A stretch of DNA of 46,294 nt from a virus, in the IMG/VR virus record IMGVR_UViG_3300042319_000694, positions 1 to 46,294 of that record. One strand, written 5' to 3'. Positions 22,770-30,306 of the stretch are shown here, piece by piece (the stretch's first letter is position 1; each line of letters begins with the position of its first letter). A model generated the notes under the pieces. That model searched no databases and was not told the DNA's origin. It saw only the letters and a list, made by a program, of their open reading frames with translations. A program made the translations under genes and the position numbers.

Positions 22770-23533
22770 TTGATTTCTTCCAGTCTCGGTGCATATACAC
22801 CTATATGTTGAACTGTTACTGCCGACGCTTTGTTTGCAAATTTAACAGCATCGGGCATGTGTCCTGTTTTTAAAAACTCGTATACCAATGCTGCTAAAAA
22901 TGTATCGCCGGCGCCGCATACATCGATTACATCGCCTACAATTTCAGCGGCATATGTCCAACCATTCCAATAAGCGCCATCTCCGCCGTGTGTGACAATC
23001 AAGTGCTGTGAGTTAGGTAGGCTTGTTGCACGACTTTTTTCTAATGCATTGATCTTAATATAACACCCTGCTAGTCTTGCTAGGTCTGTTTTCTTTGTAT
23101 CAACAAAGATAGGCACGTTGGCTTCTTTAACCAGTTCTTCTATTAATTCGTAGGTTACTGTGCCTTTGTTGTAGTCACTGATTACAACAGCATCATACAC
23201 AGGCGGTATTGCTGTTTCAAATTTGATAGGTTCACTTATGATGTCTTTATCTAGTCGAATTAATTGCTGTTTACTACGAATATCAATTAGTCGATTCTTT
23301 ACACTAGTTTCGCCGTGTAAAAAATTAACATGACACCCCAATGCTTCTAGATTTTTGGCAACGTTTCCTGCCATACCGGCTTTGGTTACAATGTACTTGG
23401 ATTCAAACACCGGTACTGGTGCTTCAGGACTAATACGATTTACATCTCCGTAGGTATATATGTCTTCACCGATATCACCGACTAATAATATCTTGTATTT
23501 TACCTGTGGTTGAATACTGTTGGAGTCTTTCAA
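22766..23533 (-). CDS. hldA: Heptose-7-phosphate kinase, PfkB family (HldE/RfaE kinase domain)
   Basis: 255 residues, shorter than the about 315-residue HldE kinase domain. GDVNRISPEAPVPVFE (29-44) is the HldE-specific version of the N-terminal PfkB motif; AGMAGNVAKNLEALG (52-66) and the C-terminal DVCGAGDTF (204-212, catalytic D210) complete a PfkB kinase. The product would be heptose 1,7-bisphosphate. The start is TTG at 23533: an in-frame TAG lies three codons upstream, no ATG precedes the conserved part, and AAAGGA is suitably placed. The first 59 nt overlap the end of hldC in another frame. Confidence 0.85.
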   Translation of the reverse strand: MKDSNSIQPQVKYKILLVGDIGEDIYTYGDVNRISPEAPVPVFESKYIVTKAGMAGNVAKNLEALGCHVNFLHGETSVKNRLIDIRSKQQLIRLDKDIISEPIKFETAIPPVYDAVVISDYNKGTVTYELIEELVKEANVPIFVDTKKTDLARLAGCYIKINALEKSRATSLPNSQHLIVTHGGDGAYWNGWTYAAEIVGDVIDVCGAGDTFLAALVYEFLKTGHMPDAVKFANKASAVTVQHIGVYAPRLEEIK

Positions 23534-23876
23534 AATATACTATCCTTTTGCAATGCTCTGCTCCGATGACATGTTTGTCTCGGTAATCACTACCTTTAAC
23601 CATTATATCTGGTGCAAACTCTTTTATTAATCTATCTAATTCCTCGTCAGAATCAAATGTTTCTACTCTGTTGACTGATTTTAATGCAAATAAAAAACTA
23701 CAACGTTCATATTCGCTGTGTATAGGTCTTGACGATCCTTTGAGTTCTTTAATCCTACGATCGCTGTCTGTTAATACCAACACGTAACTATTAGGATAAC
23801 TTTTTGCATGTTCTAATAATCTTAAATGACCAAGATGCAATATATCAAATGACCCGTTTACTACTACTTTTGTCAT
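23475..23876 (-). CDS. hldC: Heptose 1-phosphate adenylyltransferase (HldC/RfaE2-like)
   Basis: 133 residues, the usual size of a stand-alone cytidylyltransferase-fold domain. NGSFDILHLGHLRLLEHAK (7-25) holds the HxGH nucleotide-binding motif (HLGH, 13-16); VKGSDYRD - VIGAE (about 93-106) and YSTTGKI (121-127) are the RfaE C-domain motifs. It transfers AMP from ATP to heptose 1-phosphate giving ADP-heptose. In E. coli this domain is fused behind the kinase; here it is a separate gene placed before the kinase and overlapping it by 59 nt. Confidence 0.88.
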   Translation of the reverse strand: MTKVVVNGSFDILHLGHLRLLEHAKSYPNSYVLVLTDSDRRIKELKGSSRPIHSEYERCSFLFALKSVNRVETFDSDEELDRLIKEFAPDIMVKGSDYRDKHVIGAEHCKRIVYFERLQQYSTTGKIQDIISR

Positions 23877-23877
23877 G

Positions 23878-24450
23878 TTAGTGATCTAATGTATACCATC
23901 CGGTTATAATATATTTGTAACCGTTATATATGGGGTTTCCTCTGTGGGGGTGAGTGAAATAGGCAGGCCAAATAACCAACTTGCCGGTTTCTGGTTTAAT
24001 CTTAAGACCTTGATACAGAAATTCTGTTTCGCCGCCCTCTTCAATATCATTGAGATACAGGGTATAGGCCAGGATTCTATTGGCTGATGATTGGTCTGCA
24101 TTTTCACAATGCCACGCATGGTAGCCTTGGCGCGGGCCGGTTCTCTGTACGCTCATGCCCTTGGGTGTGTGTTGAAAACAAAATCCAAGACTCTGATATT
24201 TTTCAAAGTACTGTTCTATATAATACTTGTTTAGAGTCTTATAAAAGAAAGAACACAGGTCAGGATCTACGCTGAAATTTTGTTGACTGTGAAATGCCCA
24301 ATCAAAAAATATTCGATCGTCCTGATTTTTCATCATGCTATTTTGTGTGAGATGTTGACCCATTTTAACCATATCTTCAAATCGTTGTATGATAGTTTCA
24401 CAGTAGTCTTTGGGAAATGCATCTGGATATACTTCAATAAAATTCATCAT
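23878..24450 (-). CDS. 2OG-Fe(II) dioxygenase, prolyl 4-hydroxylase-like
   Basis: 190 residues. The double-stranded beta-helix core is clear: YHAWHCE with H114 and E116 (HxE instead of the usual HxD), RILAYTLYLNDIEEGGETEF (125-144), IKPETGKLVIWPA (151-163), THPHRGNP (distal His at 167 or 169) and YKYIITGWY with K179 as 2-oxoglutarate anchor. This order and the YLND-x3-GGETEF segment are those of prolyl 4-hydroxylases. Substrate unknown; candidates are a virion protein (a collagen-like fibre is encoded about 3 kb away) or a sugar. The start overlaps the cupin stop; GGAG Shine-Dalgarno. Confidence 0.82.
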   Translation of the reverse strand: MMNFIEVYPDAFPKDYCETIIQRFEDMVKMGQHLTQNSMMKNQDDRIFFDWAFHSQQNFSVDPDLCSFFYKTLNKYYIEQYFEKYQSLGFCFQHTPKGMSVQRTGPRQGYHAWHCENADQSSANRILAYTLYLNDIEEGGETEFLYQGLKIKPETGKLVIWPAYFTHPHRGNPIYNGYKYIITGWYTLDH

Positions 24451-24806
24451 TGACTATCTCCGGGAAATATTCTAAAATTATCTTCTACTGAATCAGGAGT
24501 ACTCACTTCAACTATGATTGAATTGTCTTCCAACGCTTCAAGTTGATGCGGTAACCCTGGAGGATTATGCCAATTATCGCCTGTGTTTAAGATTTTTTCC
24601 TGCATGGTAGCAGTCTTTGTGTCTATGTATCTTAACAAGAAACGACCCTGATTGACATTCCAGCTTTCATCTTTGACCAGATGATAATGCATGCTGAACT
24701 TGTTGCCGGCATTGACGAACACCAGATATTTTCCACAGTATTGATCGGTGGACGAAAATATTATTTCGTGGCCCCAACCTTTTTCTATTTTACCAAATAA
24801 TTTCAT
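24447..24806 (-). CDS. Cupin, sugar-phosphate isomerase-like
   Basis: 119 residues, single cupin domain. EKGWGHEIIFSSTDQYCGKY (8-27), MHYHLVKDESWNVNQGRF (39-56; metal-type H40, H42 and E47) and PPGLPHQLEAL (82-92; H87) match the cupins related to type II mannose-6-phosphate isomerase C-domains and other nucleotide-sugar cupins; EVSTPDSVEDNFRI is also typical. It might isomerise or epimerise a sugar phosphate or only bind one. In a heptose cassette lacking a visible GmhA it is a candidate for an early step, but that is speculation. Overlaps both neighbours by 4 nt. Confidence 0.75.
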   Translation of the reverse strand: MKLFGKIEKGWGHEIIFSSTDQYCGKYLVFVNAGNKFSMHYHLVKDESWNVNQGRFLLRYIDTKTATMQEKILNTGDNWHNPPGLPHQLEALEDNSIIVEVSTPDSVEDNFRIFPGDSQ

Positions 24807-25315
24807 TTTTGAATATAATTTAAGTTAATAATAATTCTTCTTTTTGCATCTGTTGCACTTTTCATTTTATGAGAAATATTGGTATCGAAAATTAATACCC
24901 TGTTTTCAACAGAATCAATCTCGATTATTTCGTTTTCAACTGTTATCATCGTTTTAGCATTGCATGTTGTTAGATATAATATGACCGTTTTAGAATTTTC
25001 ATAGGTATTATCGACATGCCAAGAAGATTCGTATTGATCTTTTTTACTTATAGTCATATTTGATCTAAGTTCTATTAATGAAGAGACTTTTAATTTAGCT
25101 AAAAATGGTTCTAGTAAATTAAAAAAAGGACTATAAACACGGTTGTTTAAAAAGAAGTTATGTGTAAAATAACACGCACCGTGTTCATCGTCTGATGTCA
25201 TGTTGTCTCTATAAAACCAATTCATATCTAATGAAGTTAGTGTATTTTTTATTGTATCAAAATATTCTTTATCTAAAAAATTATCTATTACTTCGTACTC
25301 TGATTTTTCAGTCAC
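24803..25315 (-). CDS. 2OG-Fe(II) dioxygenase-like protein
   Basis: 170 residues from a GTG start at 25315 with an AGGAG Shine-Dalgarno. The facial triad is visible: SSWHVD (H100, D102) and ISHKM (H149), with R159/R160 as possible 2-oxoglutarate ligand. RVLIFDTNISHKM before the distal His is typical of small phage and bacterial dioxygenases. The surrounding DNA looks more AT-rich than the structural genes, which may mark separate acquisition. Substrate unknown. Confidence 0.72.
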   Translation of the reverse strand: MTEKSEYEVIDNFLDKEYFDTIKNTLTSLDMNWFYRDNMTSDDEHGACYFTHNFFLNNRVYSPFFNLLEPFLAKLKVSSLIELRSNMTISKKDQYESSWHVDNTYENSKTVILYLTTCNAKTMITVENEIIEIDSVENRVLIFDTNISHKMKSATDAKRRIIINLNYIQK

Positions 25316-25333
25316 AATAAAAATTCTCCTGAA

Positions 25334-25894
25334 TTAACCGTAGATTTCTGCAGCATCATGATCTTTTACCGATACATCCATGTTCCACGAAATGATTGTT
25401 TTGGTTTCTTCTGAGATATTAATCGGGGCTCGGTGAATTACCCAGCTAGGAAATGTAATAATATCACCTTCATGTACATCAAATGTATGAACATCTTTTG
25501 TTACAGGATCTATCCATTCTGTTTGTGCGCTGCCCTCAGGCAAATGCACATAATATACGTTGGTAAAGTTGTTGCTATGAGTATGCCAGGCATGCTTTCC
25601 CCCTGTGGCATATTGTTGGAACCAAATTTCAGTGATACCAAATGTTTGATATCCCATGGTATTACACCATTCGTTGAGATGAACAGCAAGCGGATAATTT
25701 ATAATTTTAAGCCACTCCCTATCGCCATCACATCGAGATGTACTCCAATCACATCTGATGATATCGCTGTTAAATGCCAGCATGTGTTCTGCACTATCTT
25801 GTCTTGATATAGCATCTATTACTTGTTGCTTTAGTTGCGTATGTTCCTTAAATGGTTTAATACTTATAGGAAACGGTATAACAGTAGATGACAT
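25334..25894 (-). CDS. 2OG-Fe(II) dioxygenase/cupin-like protein with HxH motif
   Basis: 186 residues. The core WFQQYATGGKHAWHTHSNN (91-109) contains H104-x-H106, then VYYVHLPEG, VHEGDIITFPSWVIHRAP (140-157; distal H154) and TIISWNMD. This is the arrangement of the putative 2OG-Fe(II) oxygenases related to TIGR02466, in which the usual HxD is HxH. Metal dependence is likely, chemistry unknown. Coupled by a one-base TAATG overlap to the gene upstream. Confidence 0.7.
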   Translation of the reverse strand: MSSTVIPFPISIKPFKEHTQLKQQVIDAISRQDSAEHMLAFNSDIIRCDWSTSRCDGDREWLKIINYPLAVHLNEWCNTMGYQTFGITEIWFQQYATGGKHAWHTHSNNFTNVYYVHLPEGSAQTEWIDPVTKDVHTFDVHEGDIITFPSWVIHRAPINISEETKTIISWNMDVSVKDHDAAEIYG

Positions 25895-26505
25895 TAATAC
25901 AAACTACCTTGTCTTTTTATTACTATGTTTGATGCAAACACAACTCTTGATTCAGTTGTCTGATTATGATATACATAGTGTTCGAGACAAGAAGGAAATA
26001 TTATCAATACTCCTTCTTGCATTGGTGGTTTATATATGTTTGGATATCGATCCAACGGATCTAATTCTAGATACTTTAGATGATTTGATAAATTAGGGGC
26101 CCTAAAAACCAACTGGCCTGAATTTTCATTGGGTTGCTTTAGTATAACCACACATGAAAATGCTGGTACATTTGTTGTTATGTGATTGTGTAACTGTTGA
26201 TGATCATATTGATTATGCACATTGTACCATGTATCTATTTCAACTTTATAGGGAAATTGAAACATGAACGAGTCTATGTAAGATTGGATATAGGGTGCCG
26301 GCAGTAATGTATCATTCCATTTTTTAAAAAAGTCAGCATCGCCCCAGCGTTGAGATGCATTTTTAGAAATTCTGCTCTCATCACCTTTGAATTCATCTTC
26401 TTTGCCATTTAATATCAATGGAAGATAATGATCCTGTAGCATTTTTAAATCTGCAGGATTCAAACGAGAAATGCTTACCGGGTATCCTTCAAGTTGTATC
26501 ATCAT
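25894..26505 (-). CDS. 2OG-Fe(II) dioxygenase-like protein with HxH motif
   Basis: 203 residues. WYNVHNQYDHQQLHNHITTN (93-112) carries H106-x-H108, then FSCVVILKQPNENSGQLVFRAP (116-137), EGVLIIFPSCLEHYVYHN (164-181; distal H176) and SRVVFASNIVI with R187. The overall plan matches the neighbouring dioxygenase-like proteins but sequence similarity by eye is low, so they are diverged family members, not recent duplicates. Substrate unknown. TAATG overlap with the SGNH gene. Confidence 0.7.
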   Translation of the reverse strand: MMIQLEGYPVSISRLNPADLKMLQDHYLPLILNGKEDEFKGDESRISKNASQRWGDADFFKKWNDTLLPAPYIQSYIDSFMFQFPYKVEIDTWYNVHNQYDHQQLHNHITTNVPAFSCVVILKQPNENSGQLVFRAPNLSNHLKYLELDPLDRYPNIYKPPMQEGVLIIFPSCLEHYVYHNQTTESRVVFASNIVIKRQGSLY

Positions 26506-27230
26506 TAGATAGTATCTTTGGTATACATGCCAGTTTTAAAATCACTTGTGAGATCCACAGTTTCACCGGTGTTAAAAAACTTAAGCACTTTGTCTGCTAA
26601 AATTTTATGGTTGACTTCTGAAAAGTGATTATAACGCAGATCGCTGGTTTCAGCACGATATATCGCAGCCGTTTCCTCTGAGTCAAACTCAGAGCTTGAG
26701 GCTTTGAACAGGGTTCCTTCTACTCCCGCGACAGTGTGAAACCCTGGCAGGACCAAACATCGAATACCTTGTTGTCCATATAGCATAGTTCTAAAAGTTA
26801 TCGCATCGAGAATTGCATCATAGTGTAACAAAAGACGATGATCGGAATACAAATATCGTTGATACAGTTCTAATGCCTTGGCTTGTTCTTTTGTAACATG
26901 AACTCCTGGCACCCATTTTGCATTTATGAAATTCGCCATGCCTGGTTTATCTTCAAAAAACCATTCTCTGTAATAAGAAGTAAGTTGTATTATAACACAG
27001 TCACCAGTTTTAAATAACGATTCGCGAGTTCTTAGGGTATGCAAAATATACTCATTGGAACAGCCCAGAACAGCGTCATTTACATGATTATCATTCCCGA
27101 TTATATTTTCACTAACAATCCTAGTCCAATTCTTTTCTAAAGGCATAAATGTTACCAGACCCTTAGGCCCAATAACTTCATTCTTGTGTGCATCGGGTAC
27201 ACTAAAACTATCGCCGAAAATATATAACAT
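26505..27230 (-). CDS. SGNH/GDSL-type hydrolase-like protein
   Basis: 241 residues. N-terminal IFGDSFS with the block I GDS (6-8, nucleophile S8), LGCSNEY (55-61) giving the block II/III Gly and Asn, and near the C-terminus SDLRYNHFSEVNH (196-208) supplying Asp and His of the catalytic triad. Similar proteins in marine phages and in polysaccharide gene clusters act as esterases or, in related families, as acyl-group handlers on sugars. No signal peptide, so a cytoplasmic role, perhaps removing or moving acyl groups on the island's glycan (inference). Confidence 0.75.
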   Translation of the reverse strand: MLYIFGDSFSVPDAHKNEVIGPKGLVTFMPLEKNWTRIVSENIIGNDNHVNDAVLGCSNEYILHTLRTRESLFKTGDCVIIQLTSYYREWFFEDKPGMANFINAKWVPGVHVTKEQAKALELYQRYLYSDHRLLLHYDAILDAITFRTMLYGQQGIRCLVLPGFHTVAGVEGTLFKASSSEFDSEETAAIYRAETSDLRYNHFSEVNHKILADKVLKFFNTGETVDLTSDFKTGMYTKDTI

Positions 27231-27859
27231 TAATTAGTTGCCCCTGTTTCTAACAAAATATTAAAAGACAAGCTAATACGATCCTCATTGGTTGTATTTT
27301 CACCAACACTGTGATCTAAATAGCCAGGCCACAAACTTAATCTACCTTGTTCTGGAGCGAATGCGTTTTCATGAGCATATGAACTACCAATTGGATTGCA
27401 TTTTAATGCTTTAAGAGCATTTCTAAAAACTAGATCACCGTCTTGTCCATTTGTTTTAAACCAATACACTCCACTAACGTGGCTAGTACCGTGATCGTGA
27501 ACATGAGCATACTGACCCGGTTTAGTTAGTGTAAGCCATGAAGTTTCGATGGCTGCTTTGTACAGCGGTTTAACATCCATCATTCTCATATAATTGAAAC
27601 AATGATGCATAATACACGAGGTGATCACTCTCATTTTTTCGTCTTTTAAAATAGACTGGTTAAAATTACCTTGGTTAGATAGGTGATGAGTGCTGGAATT
27701 CCAATATGGATTTGGTCCCCAACGATTTTCTAGGTGCAGTTTATCAACCACGGTCTGCATCTCGGCTTGTATTTCATGATATTCTGTGCTTTCTGTTTTA
27801 TATGTGTATAGGGGTGTGGGGAACAATGAGTAAATTCGGCCCTGAGTTTGATTGTTCAT
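27230..27859 (-). CDS. Putative 2OG-Fe(II) oxygenase of the TIGR02466 type
   Basis: 209 residues. Starts YSLFPTPLYTYKT as TIGR02466 members do, and contains ETSWLTLTKPGQYAHVHDHG (105-124; H121-x-H123), HVSGVYWFKTNG, GDLVFRN, QGRLSLWPGYLDHSVGENTT (171-190; distal H183) and RISLSFNI with R194. These are the family hallmarks. Members are widespread in marine T4-like phages; substrate unknown. GGAGG Shine-Dalgarno. Confidence 0.82.
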   Translation of the reverse strand: MNNQTQGRIYSLFPTPLYTYKTESTEYHEIQAEMQTVVDKLHLENRWGPNPYWNSSTHHLSNQGNFNQSILKDEKMRVITSCIMHHCFNYMRMMDVKPLYKAAIETSWLTLTKPGQYAHVHDHGTSHVSGVYWFKTNGQDGDLVFRNALKALKCNPIGSSYAHENAFAPEQGRLSLWPGYLDHSVGENTTNEDRISLSFNILLETGATN

Positions 27860-27872
27860 TTTTCCTCCATAT

Positions 27873-28463
27873 TTAAATAAACATCATCTGATTGATTCTG
27901 TAGGCATCTCCAACAAACCAATCAGGTTGCATTACTGCGGTGTGAACATCAGTTTGTCTATATAATGCCAATCTATTAAACGACATCTCTGCATAACCTA
28001 GTTCTTGTCCGGTGTCAGAATAAAAAGCTGTACCGCCGTGAGATTCGTCATTGTAGTTTAAATATACCGATGCTGCGAATCTACCCGGATCTGCACTATC
28101 TCTATGGGGAGTTGGCTGGTCTTGTCCTTGCATTACATTTACCATAAATGTTATAAAATCAAATGTTTTACGTATGTCATTATCAGTCTTGCGAGGCCCG
28201 TCATTGAAATTTTCGCTGATTAGCTTGACAAATGTATCGGCTAAACTTGTTAGATCGATACCAAGACTAATTGACAGGCCAGGGTACGTATTTCTAATCA
28301 TGCTCTTTGACGCAGGGATAGACAGAGCCAACTCTCTAACTTTTTCAGGATTAAGATAAAAGTTATCAACAATGACACATTTGGTATCACCTAATTGATG
28401 TACATGTACTTCAAAATTAGGATTAACTGCAAATATGTCTTGTTCATTTATTTTTTTAATCAT
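27873..28463 (-). CDS. DUF6445-like 2OG-Fe(II) dioxygenase-type protein
   Basis: 196 residues. FYLNPEKVRELALS near the N-terminus, then TPHRDSADPGRFAASVYLNY (118-137; H120, D122), HGGTAFYSD, and VHTAV with H174 and RINQMMFI with R189 at the C-terminus. The PHRDS and GGTAFY motifs and the MMF-type end fit the DUF6445 group that occurs in tailed phages and near sugar-modification genes. Substrate unknown. Overlaps the carbamoyltransferase stop by 4 nt (ATGA). Confidence 0.75.
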   Translation of the reverse strand: MIKKINEQDIFAVNPNFEVHVHQLGDTKCVIVDNFYLNPEKVRELALSIPASKSMIRNTYPGLSISLGIDLTSLADTFVKLISENFNDGPRKTDNDIRKTFDFITFMVNVMQGQDQPTPHRDSADPGRFAASVYLNYNDESHGGTAFYSDTGQELGYAEMSFNRLALYRQTDVHTAVMQPDWFVGDAYRINQMMFI

Positions 28464-30283
28464 GCTCTGTCATTATGTTCAATCTCTACCATCATTTTAA
28501 CAGCTGGAAAATAAATGTAATTAATTCCTGAATTATAAAGAGTACGCATGGCATCGTCTATGGTTTCAACCAGCGGCTCGCCGCCTAGGTTAAAGCTGGT
28601 ATTAAACAATGCAGGCACACCTGTTTGATTTTTAAATTCTTTGATTAGATTATACCAATGAAAGTTTTGTTCTTGAGTCACTGTTTGAATTCTGCAGGTA
28701 CCGTCAACGTGTATAACTGCTGGAATCTTTTCTTTCACGCCAGGCTGACAATTTACAGCATACATCATAGAAGGGGAATCTTCCATGCCACGCAGATCAA
28801 ACCAATCGTGTACATCATCTTGTAATACTGATGCAGCAAATGGTCTAAAATATTCTCGTTTTTTAATTAAATTAACAAAATCTTTACCGTCGGCAAATGT
28901 TGGATCAAACATCAATGATCTATTGCCTAGTGCTCTGGGACCGTTTTCGCATCGTTCTTGAAATAATGCCACAATGTTTTTAGATCTAATAGTCTTAATA
29001 ACATCTTTGTAATCAACATTTATTGTTACACTACCACCATACTTGGCCGCAGTTTCTATTACTACATCTTCAGTGATATGTTGTACTGGACCTAAAAATA
29101 AATTTTCATCTTTTGATCTTACTTTTGTATCTTGAGATGTTTTATAGTAATGATAAAGTGCAGCACCCATTGCAGTACCGGCATCGTTTGATACTGGCTC
29201 AACATAAATCTTTACACCTTCCGGTAGGTGCTGTAGATAGAAATAGTTGGCAACACAATTCAACCCGTACCCGCCGCTGATAACAATATTTTTATTACCT
29301 GTACGTTTGATTGATTTTAGAATCAAGTCAAGTACTAGTTGCTGAGATTCAGTTTGGACATTATAGGCCATGTTTCTTCTAGAAGCTAATTTCGTTACAT
29401 CTTCTGCATTGGCTTCCAGCATTTGTTGCTCGTAACGCTGCAATTGTCGTTGATTGTTAGGGTCAGTCACTGATCTATGAATTACTTTTGGATCGTACAC
29501 TCTGTCATCCAGCTCAGCATAGACTTCTTCATTGACTAGTGCGCCATTGGGATAAGTTGGAACAATTAAATTTTTATTTGCACCAAATTTTTCATAAATC
29601 GTTGGTGCTTTGTTTGGCTCTCCATAGGGGAATAGTCCCATGGTCTTGCCTGCTTCTATCGAGTCGAATCCGCAGAATCTAGTAACAGCTTCGTATGCTT
29701 TAACAATACCTGCTTTGTCATTAACTATAACTTCTGTACCGTTCCCATCACTATTGTAGTGTTCAGTCCTCCAAGGTCCGTTGCCTCCAAAATGCTTGTA
29801 CACTTCCTCAAAGTTTGCAGGGTATGAACAATCATATATACTTTCAACTTCAAACATGGTTCGACCGTCTGGGCGTTCAATAAATGTACCTGCACCATCT
29901 ACAATAATAGCATTTGCTTTATCAAACCCAGATCTATAAAATGCCAACGCGGCGTGACTTCTATGGTGTTGATCGTGATATTTAAATACTTGGGTATCAA
30001 CATCGTCGATTAATCTCAACTTCCTAGCAAGTGCAGAATACACATCTTGCCTTACATAATCGTTTATTGGTTCGTCGTCATCTTGTGTGTGAGATATTGC
30101 CAAATAATCGATCTTGTCAGTATAGTCAAGAATTTTAATCATACTCGCAAGCGGGCCGCCGTCATATTTGTAGCGAGATAGTCTTTCTTCTTCAATAGAA
30201 AATACAATTTGTCCATCTTTTAAAAGACAAACTCCTGCATTATGCCCTCGAGCAATACCTGCAATATATCCTGTTTTTTGCAT
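28460..30283 (-). CDS. Carbamoyltransferase of the NodU/CmcH family
   Basis: 607 residues from ATG at 30283, preceded by AAGGA; an ATG at 30301 would add six residues but lacks a good site. The N-terminal half is an ASKHA-type domain: IAGIARGHNAGVCLL (8-22), SIEEERLSRYKYDGG, QHHRSHAALAF (about 105-115) and IIVDGAGTF. The C-terminal YrdC-like half has ISGGYGLNCVANY, EPVSNDAGTAMGAAL, ERCENGPRALGNRS and FNTSFNLGGEPLV. The family carbamoylates hydroxyls of sugars or antibiotics from carbamoyl phosphate. With dioxygenases and a glycosyltransferase nearby, the acceptor is probably a glycan. Confidence 0.92.
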   Translation of the reverse strand: MQKTGYIAGIARGHNAGVCLLKDGQIVFSIEEERLSRYKYDGGPLASMIKILDYTDKIDYLAISHTQDDDEPINDYVRQDVYSALARKLRLIDDVDTQVFKYHDQHHRSHAALAFYRSGFDKANAIIVDGAGTFIERPDGRTMFEVESIYDCSYPANFEEVYKHFGGNGPWRTEHYNSDGNGTEVIVNDKAGIVKAYEAVTRFCGFDSIEAGKTMGLFPYGEPNKAPTIYEKFGANKNLIVPTYPNGALVNEEVYAELDDRVYDPKVIHRSVTDPNNQRQLQRYEQQMLEANAEDVTKLASRRNMAYNVQTESQQLVLDLILKSIKRTGNKNIVISGGYGLNCVANYFYLQHLPEGVKIYVEPVSNDAGTAMGAALYHYYKTSQDTKVRSKDENLFLGPVQHITEDVVIETAAKYGGSVTINVDYKDVIKTIRSKNIVALFQERCENGPRALGNRSLMFDPTFADGKDFVNLIKKREYFRPFAASVLQDDVHDWFDLRGMEDSPSMMYAVNCQPGVKEKIPAVIHVDGTCRIQTVTQEQNFHWYNLIKEFKNQTGVPALFNTSFNLGGEPLVETIDDAMRTLYNSGINYIYFPAVKMMVEIEHNDRA

Positions 30284-30306
30284 TATTTTTCCTTGTAGCA
30301 TTTATT

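Noticed and set aside
23475-23876. hldC and kinase as one frameshifted bifunctional HldE gene
   Set aside because: Domain order is reversed relative to HldE, both frames have complete domain ends, and the kinase has its own Shine-Dalgarno and start, so two genes are more likely than a broken fusion.
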